Source: Candidatus Daviesbacteria bacterium RIFCSPHIGHO2_02_FULL_43_12 (lineage in GTDB: Bacteria; Patescibacteriota; Microgenomatia; Daviesbacterales; UBA10151). From it: a stretch of DNA of 40,030 nt. A program made the position numbers and the translations under genes. Positions 9,955 to 18,436 of this stretch are shown piece by piece. Numbering within the stretch: position 1 is the stretch's first letter; every line of letters begins with the position of its first letter. Below the pieces are notes generated by a model, which ran no database searches, was not told where the DNA came from, and was given only the letters and a program-made list of their open reading frames with translations. The stretch spans positions 1,804 through 41,833 of the forward strand of contig MFDD01000001.1 in NCBI GenBank assembly GCA_001776775.1, in the 5' to 3' direction.

Positions 9955-11805
9955 TTAATGATTGATTGAACTTTTGATATATTCCAAATACTCCGGGTGG
10001 CCGTGTAGAGCCATAAAATACCACCATTCGGCCCCCCAAAGATAAGCGGTTTTGAAATTAGTTTCCCGAGCAAAGGAAATATTAGCTTTAAGCTGTGAAA
10101 GTGGAAAAAACTTTAACTGCTCTTCAATCGGGATCTCTTGAATAGGTACTCTACTCGCCGGCCAGGGTTCGGCTTGGAGCTCGGCAACTAAGGTTTCTTT
10201 AAAGGTAGCCTGAGTTAAATGTTTCATCACCTTTGCTTTTAAATCATAAAAAAGAGGCGGCAGAGGATAGCTGACCTGTCCAAAAAGAGGATTCCAAACT
10301 TGTCGATACATGGTAATACCCAGAATATGTTCTCTGTTTTGATCCGGATCCTGAGTTAAGATATTCATCACTCCTTTCCAACTGGATAATTCGCCGGAAT
10401 CAGTGAGCATAATCGGCCGGTGGTCGAGCTGTTTAATTAAACTCAGCTCTTTTTCCAGGAGCTTGCCCCGCTCTATTGGAGGGATACTGCAGCTGCCAAA
10501 GGAAAGCAAAGGTTCATTTTCGACTTGCCACATGGAGATAGCCTTAAATTCTTTAAAATGAGAAATTTCCCCCAGCAGGAGGCTCAATACCCGCTCTATT
10601 TGACGTTCAATTGGTAGTTTACTTAGCCAGGGAGGAATAAAACATTCTGGCCAGCGGGGCTGCTTGTAGCCGACAACCAGGAGCACCTCGACCCGATATT
10701 TAGCAGCTTCTTCTAAGTAAAAATCAATATCTTTAAAGTAAAAGGCCCCGTCAGTTGGTTCAACCTCGTCCCAATAAACAGGCAGACGGACTTTTTTAAT
10801 TTTTAAATCTTGCAGACTTTGGGTAAAAGTTGTCTTGGCGTCTAACCCTAAACTCTGGGCATAGCGAGGGGAGTAGGTAAGCCCAAAATCAGCCAGTGGG
10901 GATTTGACTTGGGCTAGCCCCAAGATTAAAAGCCCTATTCCAATCAAGACGATCCCTAAAACTTTGGTCATAAATTTTACCAAGGTTGATTTTTCGGCGT
11001 AAATTTTGGGATAGAAGCGGGCCAGTATCAATGAACTTAGAAACAAAAAGATATACTGGGTGCCTTGGAGTGAATTGACCAGAGCTGGGTTAGCCAGGGC
11101 AATGGAAAAGGTCAGTAGTAGCTCCGCTGACCCTCCACAAGCCTGACCAAATACAAAGAGCCAACCCATTTTGGAGAAAAGATTAAAACTTTGGGTTTGT
11201 CCGACAAAGACTCGCTGATGTAACTTGGGGATTAAATAAATCAACATCCCGACAGGAATCAGGATCAATCGAGACCAAGCAAAAACCGTCAGAAAGGGAG
11301 CCAGGGAGTAGGCCCAGTGGAGGACAATATAAGAGCAGGCAAAGAGGAAAGCCGAGCCAAGTTCCAGCCCAAACTCAGCTAGAATTAGCCTACCCTTTAG
11401 ATAAGGTAAGGTTAAGGTCGAAAGCCCCAGGATCAGTATTCCGGCAGCCCAAGCTTGGTTAACTGAGATCGATTGAGAGATATAGCCATAAAAGATGAGT
11501 AGAAAAATTGGTATTAGGGTGCCAATGACCGGGATAACCCGGTAAACCAAGCCTTTTTGCAGAGCTTTGAACATAAAGTAGGCGCCGGTTGTCCAAAGTA
11601 GGGTCGATGAGGAAGCGAGTAAAAAGACCTGAATGTCGGGGGTTTGGGTAAAAGGGATGATAAACAGGCCTATCAGCGAAAAGACACTAAAATAAAAGAC
11701 ATAGACTAAAGGATCAGGGATTTTCTCATTCAGCAGGAATTTATCGATTAACACCGCGATCGAATTTAGAAGATAGGCAAGTAAGGTGAAGGGAAGATGA
11801 CTCAC
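9955..11805 (-). CDS. EamA/DMT-type membrane transporter fused to a clan GH-A-like glycoside hydrolase domain
   Basis: About 10 hydrophobic segments in the first ~300 aa; C-terminal VRLPVYWDEVEPTDGAFYFKDIDFYLEEA, VVGYKQPRWPECFIPPWL, MWQVENEP, VAELQAEPWP. Confidence 0.8.
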   Translation of the reverse strand: MSHLPFTLLAYLLNSIAVLIDKFLLNEKIPDPLVYVFYFSVFSLIGLFIIPFTQTPDIQVFLLASSSTLLWTTGAYFMFKALQKGLVYRVIPVIGTLIPIFLLIFYGYISQSISVNQAWAAGILILGLSTLTLPYLKGRLILAEFGLELGSAFLFACSYIVLHWAYSLAPFLTVFAWSRLILIPVGMLIYLIPKLHQRVFVGQTQSFNLFSKMGWLFVFGQACGGSAELLLTFSIALANPALVNSLQGTQYIFLFLSSLILARFYPKIYAEKSTLVKFMTKVLGIVLIGIGLLILGLAQVKSPLADFGLTYSPRYAQSLGLDAKTTFTQSLQDLKIKKVRLPVYWDEVEPTDGAFYFKDIDFYLEEAAKYRVEVLLVVGYKQPRWPECFIPPWLSKLPIERQIERVLSLLLGEISHFKEFKAISMWQVENEPLLSFGSCSIPPIERGKLLEKELSLIKQLDHRPIMLTDSGELSSWKGVMNILTQDPDQNREHILGITMYRQVWNPLFGQVSYPLPPLFYDLKAKVMKHLTQATFKETLVAELQAEPWPASRVPIQEIPIEEQLKFFPLSQLKANISFARETNFKTAYLWGAEWWYFMALHGHPEYLEYIKSSINH

Positions 11806-11844
11806 TCCTTAACTATACCGAAGGTAACAACTGTTAGCAATTAA

Positions 11845-12429
11845 CTAGCTCCTCTGATCTCTAGGAATATTCAGCATGTCTCTTAACCTTGCCGCCTGCG
11901 CAGCTGCATACAAAGGAGAATGGTGAGCGATGGCCGCACCTACCCTAAGTGGAGCATCAACACCCATTGTCCCCAGAACATCCATAGCAAAGTTTGGCGT
12001 AAACCTAACTCTTGCTAGTCCAAGTAAAAGATGTCCTGATTCGATCATTTCAGTCGGATATAAACTATTAGTTACAGGTGGGATATTTCGATGACGTTCT
12101 CGATCGGCCTCTTTTATCACTGCGTACGCACCATTTCCGAAAACCAGATCAGCAACTCCAACAGGCTGACTGCTTGTTTGAGTAAGGCGAATAATTTCCC
12201 TCCTAACTTGCAGAAGGTCTGTTATACCTAAAGTAATAAGCGCAGCCCGAGCAATATCGTCAGGACTTAGGTGGAACATTCCCAACAAAAAATGCTCAGG
12301 CCCAAGCGGAGCCTGTCCAAGACCATAAGCTTCCTCAGCTGCGGCCTCAGCTACTGTAATTGCTGATTGAGCTAGGGCTAATTGTGTACGTCCTCGAAAT
12401 GCTCCTTCAATAGTGAACCCACCCAACAT
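11845..12429 (-). CDS. Stand-alone Clp N-domain (Clp R repeat)-like protein
   Basis: Two repeat-like halves: AAEEAYGLGQAPLGPEHFLLGMFHLSPDDIARAALITLGI and YPTEMIESGHLLLGLARVRFTPNFAMDVLGTMGV. Start placed at ATG 12429 because the TTG start of the ORF track (12465) lies within the -35 box. Confidence 0.65.
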   Translation of the reverse strand: MLGGFTIEGAFRGRTQLALAQSAITVAEAAAEEAYGLGQAPLGPEHFLLGMFHLSPDDIARAALITLGITDLLQVRREIIRLTQTSSQPVGVADLVFGNGAYAVIKEADRERHRNIPPVTNSLYPTEMIESGHLLLGLARVRFTPNFAMDVLGTMGVDAPLRVGAAIAHHSPLYAAAQAARLRDMLNIPRDQRS

Positions 12430-12465
12430 GTTCTGAAGTTTATTACCTGTGAATGAGTTTGTCAA
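12430..12465 (-). promoter_or_regulatory. Promoter of Clp-N-like gene, leaderless arrangement
   Basis: Minus strand TTGACA-AACTCATTCACAGGTAA(17)-TAAACT-TCAGAAC(7)-ATG. Confidence 0.6.
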
Positions 12466-12490
12466 ACCGATAGGGTTTAGAGAGGTGAAT

Positions 12491-13798
12491 CTAAGCTTTC
12501 TGGTCTTTTTTTAGTACGTCTTTGACATCAACAGAATGTCCCAAGAGCTTTAATAAATAGTGCGGAATACCATTATTTTCAATAATTTCTTGATAGACAT
12601 AGGCTGATGGCCGGGGAGTCCTCTGCAAAGTTTTATAATCCACCTCGATTAGTCCAAAACGGGGGCTAAATCCATCTGACCATTCATAATTATCCATCAA
12701 GCTCCAGTGAAAATATCCTTTAACCTGGACGCCGCTTTGGATAGCATGGTAGATCTCTTTTAGATAAGACAGCAAAAAGCGGACTCGTCTGTCATCATTC
12801 GTTGAAGCCAGTCCGTTTTCCGTAATATAAACTGGTTTATGATAATCTGAAAAATCCATAATCACGTCAAAGATGCCTTCGGGATGAATCTCCCAGCCCA
12901 AGTCTGAAACATCTTTTTTGGTAGTTTCGATATCGACAATCTCCGGGAAATGTCCTTCACCAGAGAAGTTAATATATTGATTAAAGTAATAATTTAAGCC
13001 CAAAAAATCATGAGTATTCTTGCCGGTTAGATAATAAAATAGGTGGTTGGTGGAGATATCCATAAACCACTCCATAAAATCTTCCAAGATAGAGTGATGG
13101 TGAAAGGCCTCGAAACTAGAGACATTATGGGCAATCCCCACGGCTGCATTGGGGACAAATTGATGGATTATTCGATAAGCTTTTTTGTGCGCCCGGCTTA
13201 GATTCCACATCGCCTTTATGGCCGAGATTTTGTTTTTCTTTTGAGGTGGCCACTTGGCTTCTATATATCCGCACCAAACTAGTACGCTAGGCTCGTTAAT
13301 GGTTACCCAAAGATCAACATAAGACTCAAGACGGGGGACGACTGTTTTAACAAATCGCTCAAAATAAAAGGGGGTCTTAAAGTTTTCCCAGCCACCATTT
13401 TTAGCTAGCCATAAAGGATTGGTGAAATGATGCAAGGTAAGCATCACCGTCAACCCCTTTTTCTTGAGGGACGACAGAACCTGGATGTAATGTTCAATGG
13501 CCGCTTCATCGAACTTACCCTCCTCGGGCTCGATCCGGGACCATTCGATCGACAATCGGTGGGCATTGTGGCCTATTTTGGTAACAAGCTCAAAGTCTTG
13601 TTCAAAGCGGTGATATTGATCAACAACTTTACCCGAGCGCTTATTTTCCGGCAAGTGAGTTTTTTCCCATTCCCACCAGTCAGAATTGGTATTTTGGCCT
13701 TCCACTTGGTGTGCCGAAGTGGCTGCCCCCCATAAGAAACCCGGGGGGAAATGTAGCGTTTCATGCTCGTGTTTAGGAGGTGGCTGGGTGTTGGGCAT
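12491..13798 (-). CDS. GH1 family beta-glucosidase-like enzyme
   Basis: FPPGFLWGAATSAHQVEG, TINEPSV (acid/base), YITENG (nucleophile), GYFHWSLMDNYEWSDGFSPRFGLIEVD. Confidence 0.93.
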   Translation of the reverse strand: MPNTQPPPKHEHETLHFPPGFLWGAATSAHQVEGQNTNSDWWEWEKTHLPENKRSGKVVDQYHRFEQDFELVTKIGHNAHRLSIEWSRIEPEEGKFDEAAIEHYIQVLSSLKKKGLTVMLTLHHFTNPLWLAKNGGWENFKTPFYFERFVKTVVPRLESYVDLWVTINEPSVLVWCGYIEAKWPPQKKNKISAIKAMWNLSRAHKKAYRIIHQFVPNAAVGIAHNVSSFEAFHHHSILEDFMEWFMDISTNHLFYYLTGKNTHDFLGLNYYFNQYINFSGEGHFPEIVDIETTKKDVSDLGWEIHPEGIFDVIMDFSDYHKPVYITENGLASTNDDRRVRFLLSYLKEIYHAIQSGVQVKGYFHWSLMDNYEWSDGFSPRFGLIEVDYKTLQRTPRPSAYVYQEIIENNGIPHYLLKLLGHSVDVKDVLKKDQKA

Positions 13799-13800
13799 AG

Positions 13801-14310
13801 CTACTTTTCAGTCAGGGTATAATAACCTGGCTCTCTCCATACAGCTGTTGTGTCCTGATAAGTCACGGTATTTCCGGCATCTTTATCATCAGCATTCTCT
13901 AATTTAGCAGTTAAAATATATCCCTTTCCCGGAGTTCCACCCTCCCATGCTGTCGAAAAATACCCATAAAGATAACAACTTGACGCAGGTGGGCTTTTAC
14001 AACTGGAGGTCTGTTTAACATCAGTAGGTAATTTGTTGGTATAAGTAGAATCGAGTCCTGAAATCCAGGTGCCACCCTTGGTGCTTAAATCCCAGCCAGA
14101 CCCATCGGTAGTACTTGGAAAATTGCCGTTTCTTTGGTAATAAAGCTCCAGAGACAACTTCATATTTTTTAAATCCTGTTTGCGGATAGCATCCCGGGCG
14201 ATTGACTGAGCTTTGCCATAGGCAATAATCCCCATGGTCGAGAGGATCGCGACAATAGTGATGGTGATCATGATTTCCAGAAGAGTAAACCCTCGAGATC
14301 GGGCAGTCAT
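13801..14310 (-). CDS. Type IV prepilin/pseudopilin-like protein
   Basis: SRGFTLLEIMITITIVAILSTMGIIAYG N-methylation/cleavage motif followed by DAIRKQDLKNMKLSLELYYQRNGNFPS. Confidence 0.9.
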   Translation of the reverse strand: MTARSRGFTLLEIMITITIVAILSTMGIIAYGKAQSIARDAIRKQDLKNMKLSLELYYQRNGNFPSTTDGSGWDLSTKGGTWISGLDSTYTNKLPTDVKQTSSCKSPPASSCYLYGYFSTAWEGGTPGKGYILTAKLENADDKDAGNTVTYQDTTAVWREPGYYTLTEK

Positions 14311-14335
14311 GCTTTTAGTCTATCATAAATCAAGC

Positions 14336-14890
14336 TTATTTAATTAATTTTTTTAACAAACTATCGATCGCTTCTCGTTCATGGAGTATCAATCCTAGAG
14401 TTACTCTTGAGCAATGCTCAGGAAGGCTTTTTAATGCGTCATTGCTTCGTGCGGAATCCTGACTGGCGATATCGGCTAAGAACATTGCAAGAGTTGGATC
14501 CGACAGATCAAAATTAAACGCGATGGTTCTACTCCCCGGAACCACAAAAAAAGCAACTTTGTCTAAGGGAATCCACTCGGTATTAACCACCACCCTCCTC
14601 ATTGGGTAAACCCAGGATGTTTTAATCGCCTGCCCGTTTTTATCGACCAACATTGTCCCCTCGGCTAAGGGGCGATCCGCAGCTCGATAATGAGCAAGGG
14701 GGACTTGTCTCAAGCTAAATGGATTAGCTAATCCTAATTCACCAACCAGCCGTTTATTTGAGGATAGTCTATCTGCCTGTACCCATTGGTCATATAGCTT
14801 AGCCACGGCAACCCCGGATGGTAATAGTGCTGCTAATCCTCCTCCGGCCAGTAGCAAATTTCTTCTTGAGGTTCCTTGATCAGGTGTCAT
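14336..14890 (-). CDS. Hypothetical protein with Tat-like signal sequence
   Basis: MTPDQGTSRRNLLLAGGGLAALLPSGVAVAKL; upstream TATAAT. Confidence 0.65.
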   Translation of the reverse strand: MTPDQGTSRRNLLLAGGGLAALLPSGVAVAKLYDQWVQADRLSSNKRLVGELGLANPFSLRQVPLAHYRAADRPLAEGTMLVDKNGQAIKTSWVYPMRRVVVNTEWIPLDKVAFFVVPGSRTIAFNFDLSDPTLAMFLADIASQDSARSNDALKSLPEHCSRVTLGLILHEREAIDSLLKKLIK

Positions 14891-14949
14891 CTTGGTAGAG
14901 GATTATAAGGTCTGGACTGTTTTAAATGCAATACCTGATCTATTAAGGC

Positions 14950-15459
14950 TTAAATTTGTTCAATCACTCCGCAGGCCAATCGTGGGCCGCCGGAGTGGCC
15001 GGATTTAGACTCAGCCGGTTCGCAGTGGTCAGTGTGAGAGTGAAGAACGACCGAGGCTCCGTCTGCGTCAAAAATGGTTAAAGGTCCGTCAGTCAAAGTG
15101 ATTCTACTGGTAATAGTCTCTAAATGACCAACGCCGTCATTATTCACCTGGATATTTGGTAAATCTCCCGCATGGAAAGGATGGTTGACATCCGGATCAG
15201 AGTTGCCGGATGGACCTGGGTCGAAATGTCCTTTAGCCGAGGCAAAGGGAGGTTCGGCAAGTCCGGTTTCGTGGATATGACAGCCGTGAAGGCCAGGGGT
15301 TAAAACTGCTGGATCGCCTTGGACATCAACTGTGACATGCACCAGAGTAACTGTATCCTTTTGGTACTCAGTAAAATTAGCCTGTCCGCTGACCCCTTGT
15401 TCCGAAACAAAATCAGCTTTAGCCTGGGCGGTCTTTGTCCAGTCAGAAAAATCAAACAT
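14950..15459 (-). CDS. sodC: Cu/Zn superoxide dismutase family protein
   Basis: GLHGCHIHETG, GHFDPG, HPFHAGDLPNIQVNNDG, VLHSHTDHCEPAESKSGHSGGPRLACGVI. Start chosen at ATG 15459 (track uses GTG 15465). Confidence 0.88.
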   Translation of the reverse strand: MFDFSDWTKTAQAKADFVSEQGVSGQANFTEYQKDTVTLVHVTVDVQGDPAVLTPGLHGCHIHETGLAEPPFASAKGHFDPGPSGNSDPDVNHPFHAGDLPNIQVNNDGVGHLETITSRITLTDGPLTIFDADGASVVLHSHTDHCEPAESKSGHSGGPRLACGVIEQI

Positions 15460-15515
15460 CTCCACTTATCCTACACTCCTAAAATCCAGATTTCAAGTTA
15501 GAAGATAGTAAGGAA

Positions 15516-16091
15516 TTAGAGATCGTAATCTACCGATGGATCCATCTGGAGACTTCTGATGGCCCCTGGGAGATCAAGTCGAAACATCGGTCCATGGTCC
15601 CTAACCAAGGCGGATTTTCGGATAGGTCGAGAGTCTCTAGGGGTTGAGTCATATAATAGATCAAATCTTAAATCTGGATACAGTGAACTTACATGTCTCA
15701 CATGCTCCCGAACCAGCCGGCTAGGCGTAAAAGTTAAATCAACTAATTCTGCAGAGCTCTGGTCAAAACCGGCTTGTCTCATTTGCGCATAAACGATCTC
15801 CCATAAATCCTCTTGTAACCCTCGGCCCCTGATGTTATTCCTCGCATCTCTGACTACCGCCCAAGGACTTTCGGTATAACTTGTGAAAACTGGTCTACTT
15901 CGGGGAGTCCAGAGTCCTGCTCCAAAACGCCAAGGGTTTTGTACTTGCCAAACTGCAGTATTGATATTACCGGCGATAATAGCTCGAGCTTCATCTGGAC
16001 GGAGTAGAGGAGGTAAGCTATCTTTTCTAGCATCAGTCATATAGTTAGGATCATAAACCGAAGGCTTTGAAAAATCAACCCCAAAATTCAT
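15516..16091 (-). CDS. Hypothetical protein
   Basis: Intact 191 aa ORF overlapping the stop of the upstream sugar transferase gene by 4 nt (translational coupling). Confidence 0.6.
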   Translation of the reverse strand: MNFGVDFSKPSVYDPNYMTDARKDSLPPLLRPDEARAIIAGNINTAVWQVQNPWRFGAGLWTPRSRPVFTSYTESPWAVVRDARNNIRGRGLQEDLWEIVYAQMRQAGFDQSSAELVDLTFTPSRLVREHVRHVSSLYPDLRFDLLYDSTPRDSRPIRKSALVRDHGPMFRLDLPGAIRSLQMDPSVDYDL

Positions 16092-16813
16092 TTAGCCCCA
16101 TTTCCTGTCAGGACTGGCATAAAAGTTGCGCCTACCATCCGGATATCTCCCCAAAAATTTGCCTCCCGTCCATACAAACAGTCATAAGTCACCCGCTCTT
16201 CGAAGGTCATCTCCGCTCGTCCATAGATGCCATATAAGCTAACCACAGCGTAACGCAGTCCGTTTTCGGCTAGGAAGATAAAGTCTTTATAGGGCTGACG
16301 ATCTTTATTGGGCTCAAAACTACAATTCCACTCGTCCTCCCTGTAAGGCCGGGCCCCGACCATCGCTAAATGGCCTCCCAGAACGGAAGGAATTTGGGGC
16401 ATCTCATCAAAGCTTAATTTTCGAAGTGTCCGTCCAATTGGAGTAACCCGGGGATCTCGATGTAGACGTTTAAAGTTATTCATGGAACCATATTGAGCGA
16501 TCAGCTGTTGTTCTAATTCCGCTGATCCTGGCTTCATCGTCCGAACTTTGTAAATATTACGCCTGGCTCCAGTCGAGAGGTCTAAATAAGGTAAACTTAA
16601 AAAAGGGGATTGGCGATCCCAGGCAAAAGCAGCCAGATAGCTTAAACAGGCTATCGGCACAGCTCCGCAAGAGACTGCAGCAGCTATGCTTACATCTAGT
16701 CTGCGCTTGAGAGGGTTGTTTAAATATTCCAGCCCTCTCAGAGAGTCACCGGTGGCAAGTAGTTGTCTGGCTTGAGCAAACTTAGGATGTTCAATGGCAA
16801 TAGCAACCGACAT
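16088..16813 (-). CDS. Bacterial sugar transferase (priming glycosyltransferase family)
   Basis: NIYKVRTM, RDPRVTPIGRTLRKLSFDEMPQIPSVLGGHLAMVGARPY. Confidence 0.85.
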   Translation of the reverse strand: MSVAIAIEHPKFAQARQLLATGDSLRGLEYLNNPLKRRLDVSIAAAVSCGAVPIACLSYLAAFAWDRQSPFLSLPYLDLSTGARRNIYKVRTMKPGSAELEQQLIAQYGSMNNFKRLHRDPRVTPIGRTLRKLSFDEMPQIPSVLGGHLAMVGARPYREDEWNCSFEPNKDRQPYKDFIFLAENGLRYAVVSLYGIYGRAEMTFEERVTYDCLYGREANFWGDIRMVGATFMPVLTGNGAK

Positions 16814-16820
16814 TTATTTA

Positions 16821-16858
16821 AGATTAAAACATAACTAGCGAAGTTAGTAAATCTGGTG
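16821..16858 (+). repeat. 38-bp direct repeat, copy 1
   Basis: agattaaaacataactagcgaagttagtaaatctggtg; 36/38 identical to 17588-17625. Confidence 0.9.
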
Positions 16859-16910
16859 GCATAAAGGATAAGCACAGTTGCTCAACTTAAGAGTGTGATA
16901 TAGTCAATTT

Positions 16911-17588
16911 ATGAAGCCAGTTTCTGCCCAACGCGGTTTTGGTCTGATCCTAATATTGGTAGTCATCGGCCTGAGTATTGCCGGAGGAGTAGGGATATAT
17001 TATTTTACCAGAGCCTCGAAGAATACTCCGACAGCTTCTGCCTCACCCACTGCCCAAGCCACCGACCTCAATGTTCAAATTACTGATCTAAAAAAACAGC
17101 TGGCCGAGATGCAGGCGGAGAAGGCTTCGAAGGAGGATCTGTCTCGTCTAACGGATCAGCTACAAGCCCTAGAGTCTCCCATACCATCTCCAACCGAGGC
17201 TTCTACAGTTACTGTTTATTCATCCAAAACCCCAGTTTATATCCCGATCGGTAGTAGCACTGATTCAGTGACCGCCACAGACTGGAAAAGCTTTGATTCG
17301 CTAACCTTTTCTGCCGACCCAGCTGATTATGCCGGCAACACTGGAATGACTCTGGAAGTAAATATCCGCTCAAATGCTGGAGGGACAGCCTATGCTCGGA
17401 TAATCAATGTTACCGATAACAGCATGGTGGATAATACCGAGGTCTCGACTACTTCAACAACCTTTGCTTTTTTAACTTCTGGACAATTTAAACTATCAGG
17501 TGGAAAAAAGACCTATAAGATCCAGGGTAAAAACCCAACGGGGGACCCTATCTTTATCCAAAATGCTAGAATAAAAGTGACTTTCTAA
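16911..17588 (+). CDS. Secreted/membrane-anchored protein with pilin-like N-terminus, coiled coil and beta-rich C-terminal domain
   Basis: QRGFGLILILVVIGLSIAGGVGIYYF then Pro/Thr/Ser linker, coiled coil, beta-rich tail; TATAGT 6 nt upstream of the ATG. Confidence 0.7.
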   Translation: MKPVSAQRGFGLILILVVIGLSIAGGVGIYYFTRASKNTPTASASPTAQATDLNVQITDLKKQLAEMQAEKASKEDLSRLTDQLQALESPIPSPTEASTVTVYSSKTPVYIPIGSSTDSVTATDWKSFDSLTFSADPADYAGNTGMTLEVNIRSNAGGTAYARIINVTDNSMVDNTEVSTTSTTFAFLTSGQFKLSGGKKTYKIQGKNPTGDPIFIQNARIKVTF

Positions 17589-17625
17589 GATCAAAACATA
17601 AGTAGCGAAGTTAGTAAATCTGGTG
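17588..17625 (+). repeat. 38-bp direct repeat, copy 2
   Basis: agatcaaaacataagtagcgaagttagtaaatctggtg; begins at the last base of the 16911..17588 stop codon. Confidence 0.9.
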
Positions 17626-17647
17626 AGAATAAATTACATACTTAAAA

Positions 17648-18305
17648 CTAATAGGTAGTTAAATTGACACGCCCCCGCAGAGTAGCTCGATACTCTGAGG
17701 TTCTTAAACGCCTTCCGTAGCTAGCGTATATTTCCTGAGTCAAATCTATAGCTGGACATCCACGGATTCCTCCCTCGCGATGGGGTAGTCGAGCAGTTAG
17801 GCTTTGAGCATCTACTGTAAATACCTTTTGTAGTCTGTTTACCAATGTGAGCTAACTTCTGCTGCACAATCTGCGAGTTTCCCTCTTTGAGCAAGTTTGC
17901 TCATCAGCCTAGCTCTTGCAGGTGCCTGGGCAACGGAATCCTGCATGAATTTTAGCCAGATATCAGGAGAATTAAGTCGGGCTAGCTCTACCCCAAGTTG
18001 AAGCTCGTTAAGCCAAGAAGGACCAGTGCCCGTACCAACAGCAAGAAAAGAGCTTCTAAACTCTGTAGCCTGGGTAATGCACTTTTAGGAGCAGGACCCG
18101 CTAAGGCTTCACCGACTACTGTCCCGACTCGTACTTGGTTATTAGCCCAGACACCGACTAGCTGCATTACCTCATGACTCGCTCCAAAAATAGTCAAACG
18201 GAGATCGAGTGCTCTCCTATAAAGCCTATCGGCAATTGCTAAACTAGGTGCGCGGATAATTTGTACTGGCACTAGTCCGCTTTTTTCTCCATGTCCGGTT
18301 CGCAT
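17648..18305 (-). pseudogene. Frameshifted hypothetical gene (or assembly error)
   Basis: ORF 17988..18305 runs to ...EALAGPAPK at an A4 tract (18083-18086). The -1 frame then continues CITQATEFRSSFLAVGTGTGPSWLNELQLGVELARLNSPDIWLKFMQDSVAQAPARARLMSKLAQRGKLADCAAEVSSHW. A further -1 step would join the 65-aa ORF 17648..17845. Confidence 0.5.
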
Positions 18306-18362
18306 GCCGAAAATTATAGTACTTATGCCTTGGTAGGGTCAAATTAGAAGAGTATACAAGTT

Positions 18363-18436
18363 TGGCACGGGCGCAGGGACTTGAACCCCGAGTCGTGGAT
18401 TTGGAGTCCACTGGTTTACCATTAACCGACGCCCGT
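18363..18436 (-). tRNA. tRNA-Trp (anticodon CCA)
   Basis: ACGGGCG/CGCCCGT acceptor, D arm GGTT-AATGGTA-AACC, anticodon arm GTGGA-CTCCAAA-TCCAC, T arm CGGGG-TTCAAGT-CCCTG, encoded CCA end. Confidence 0.95.
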
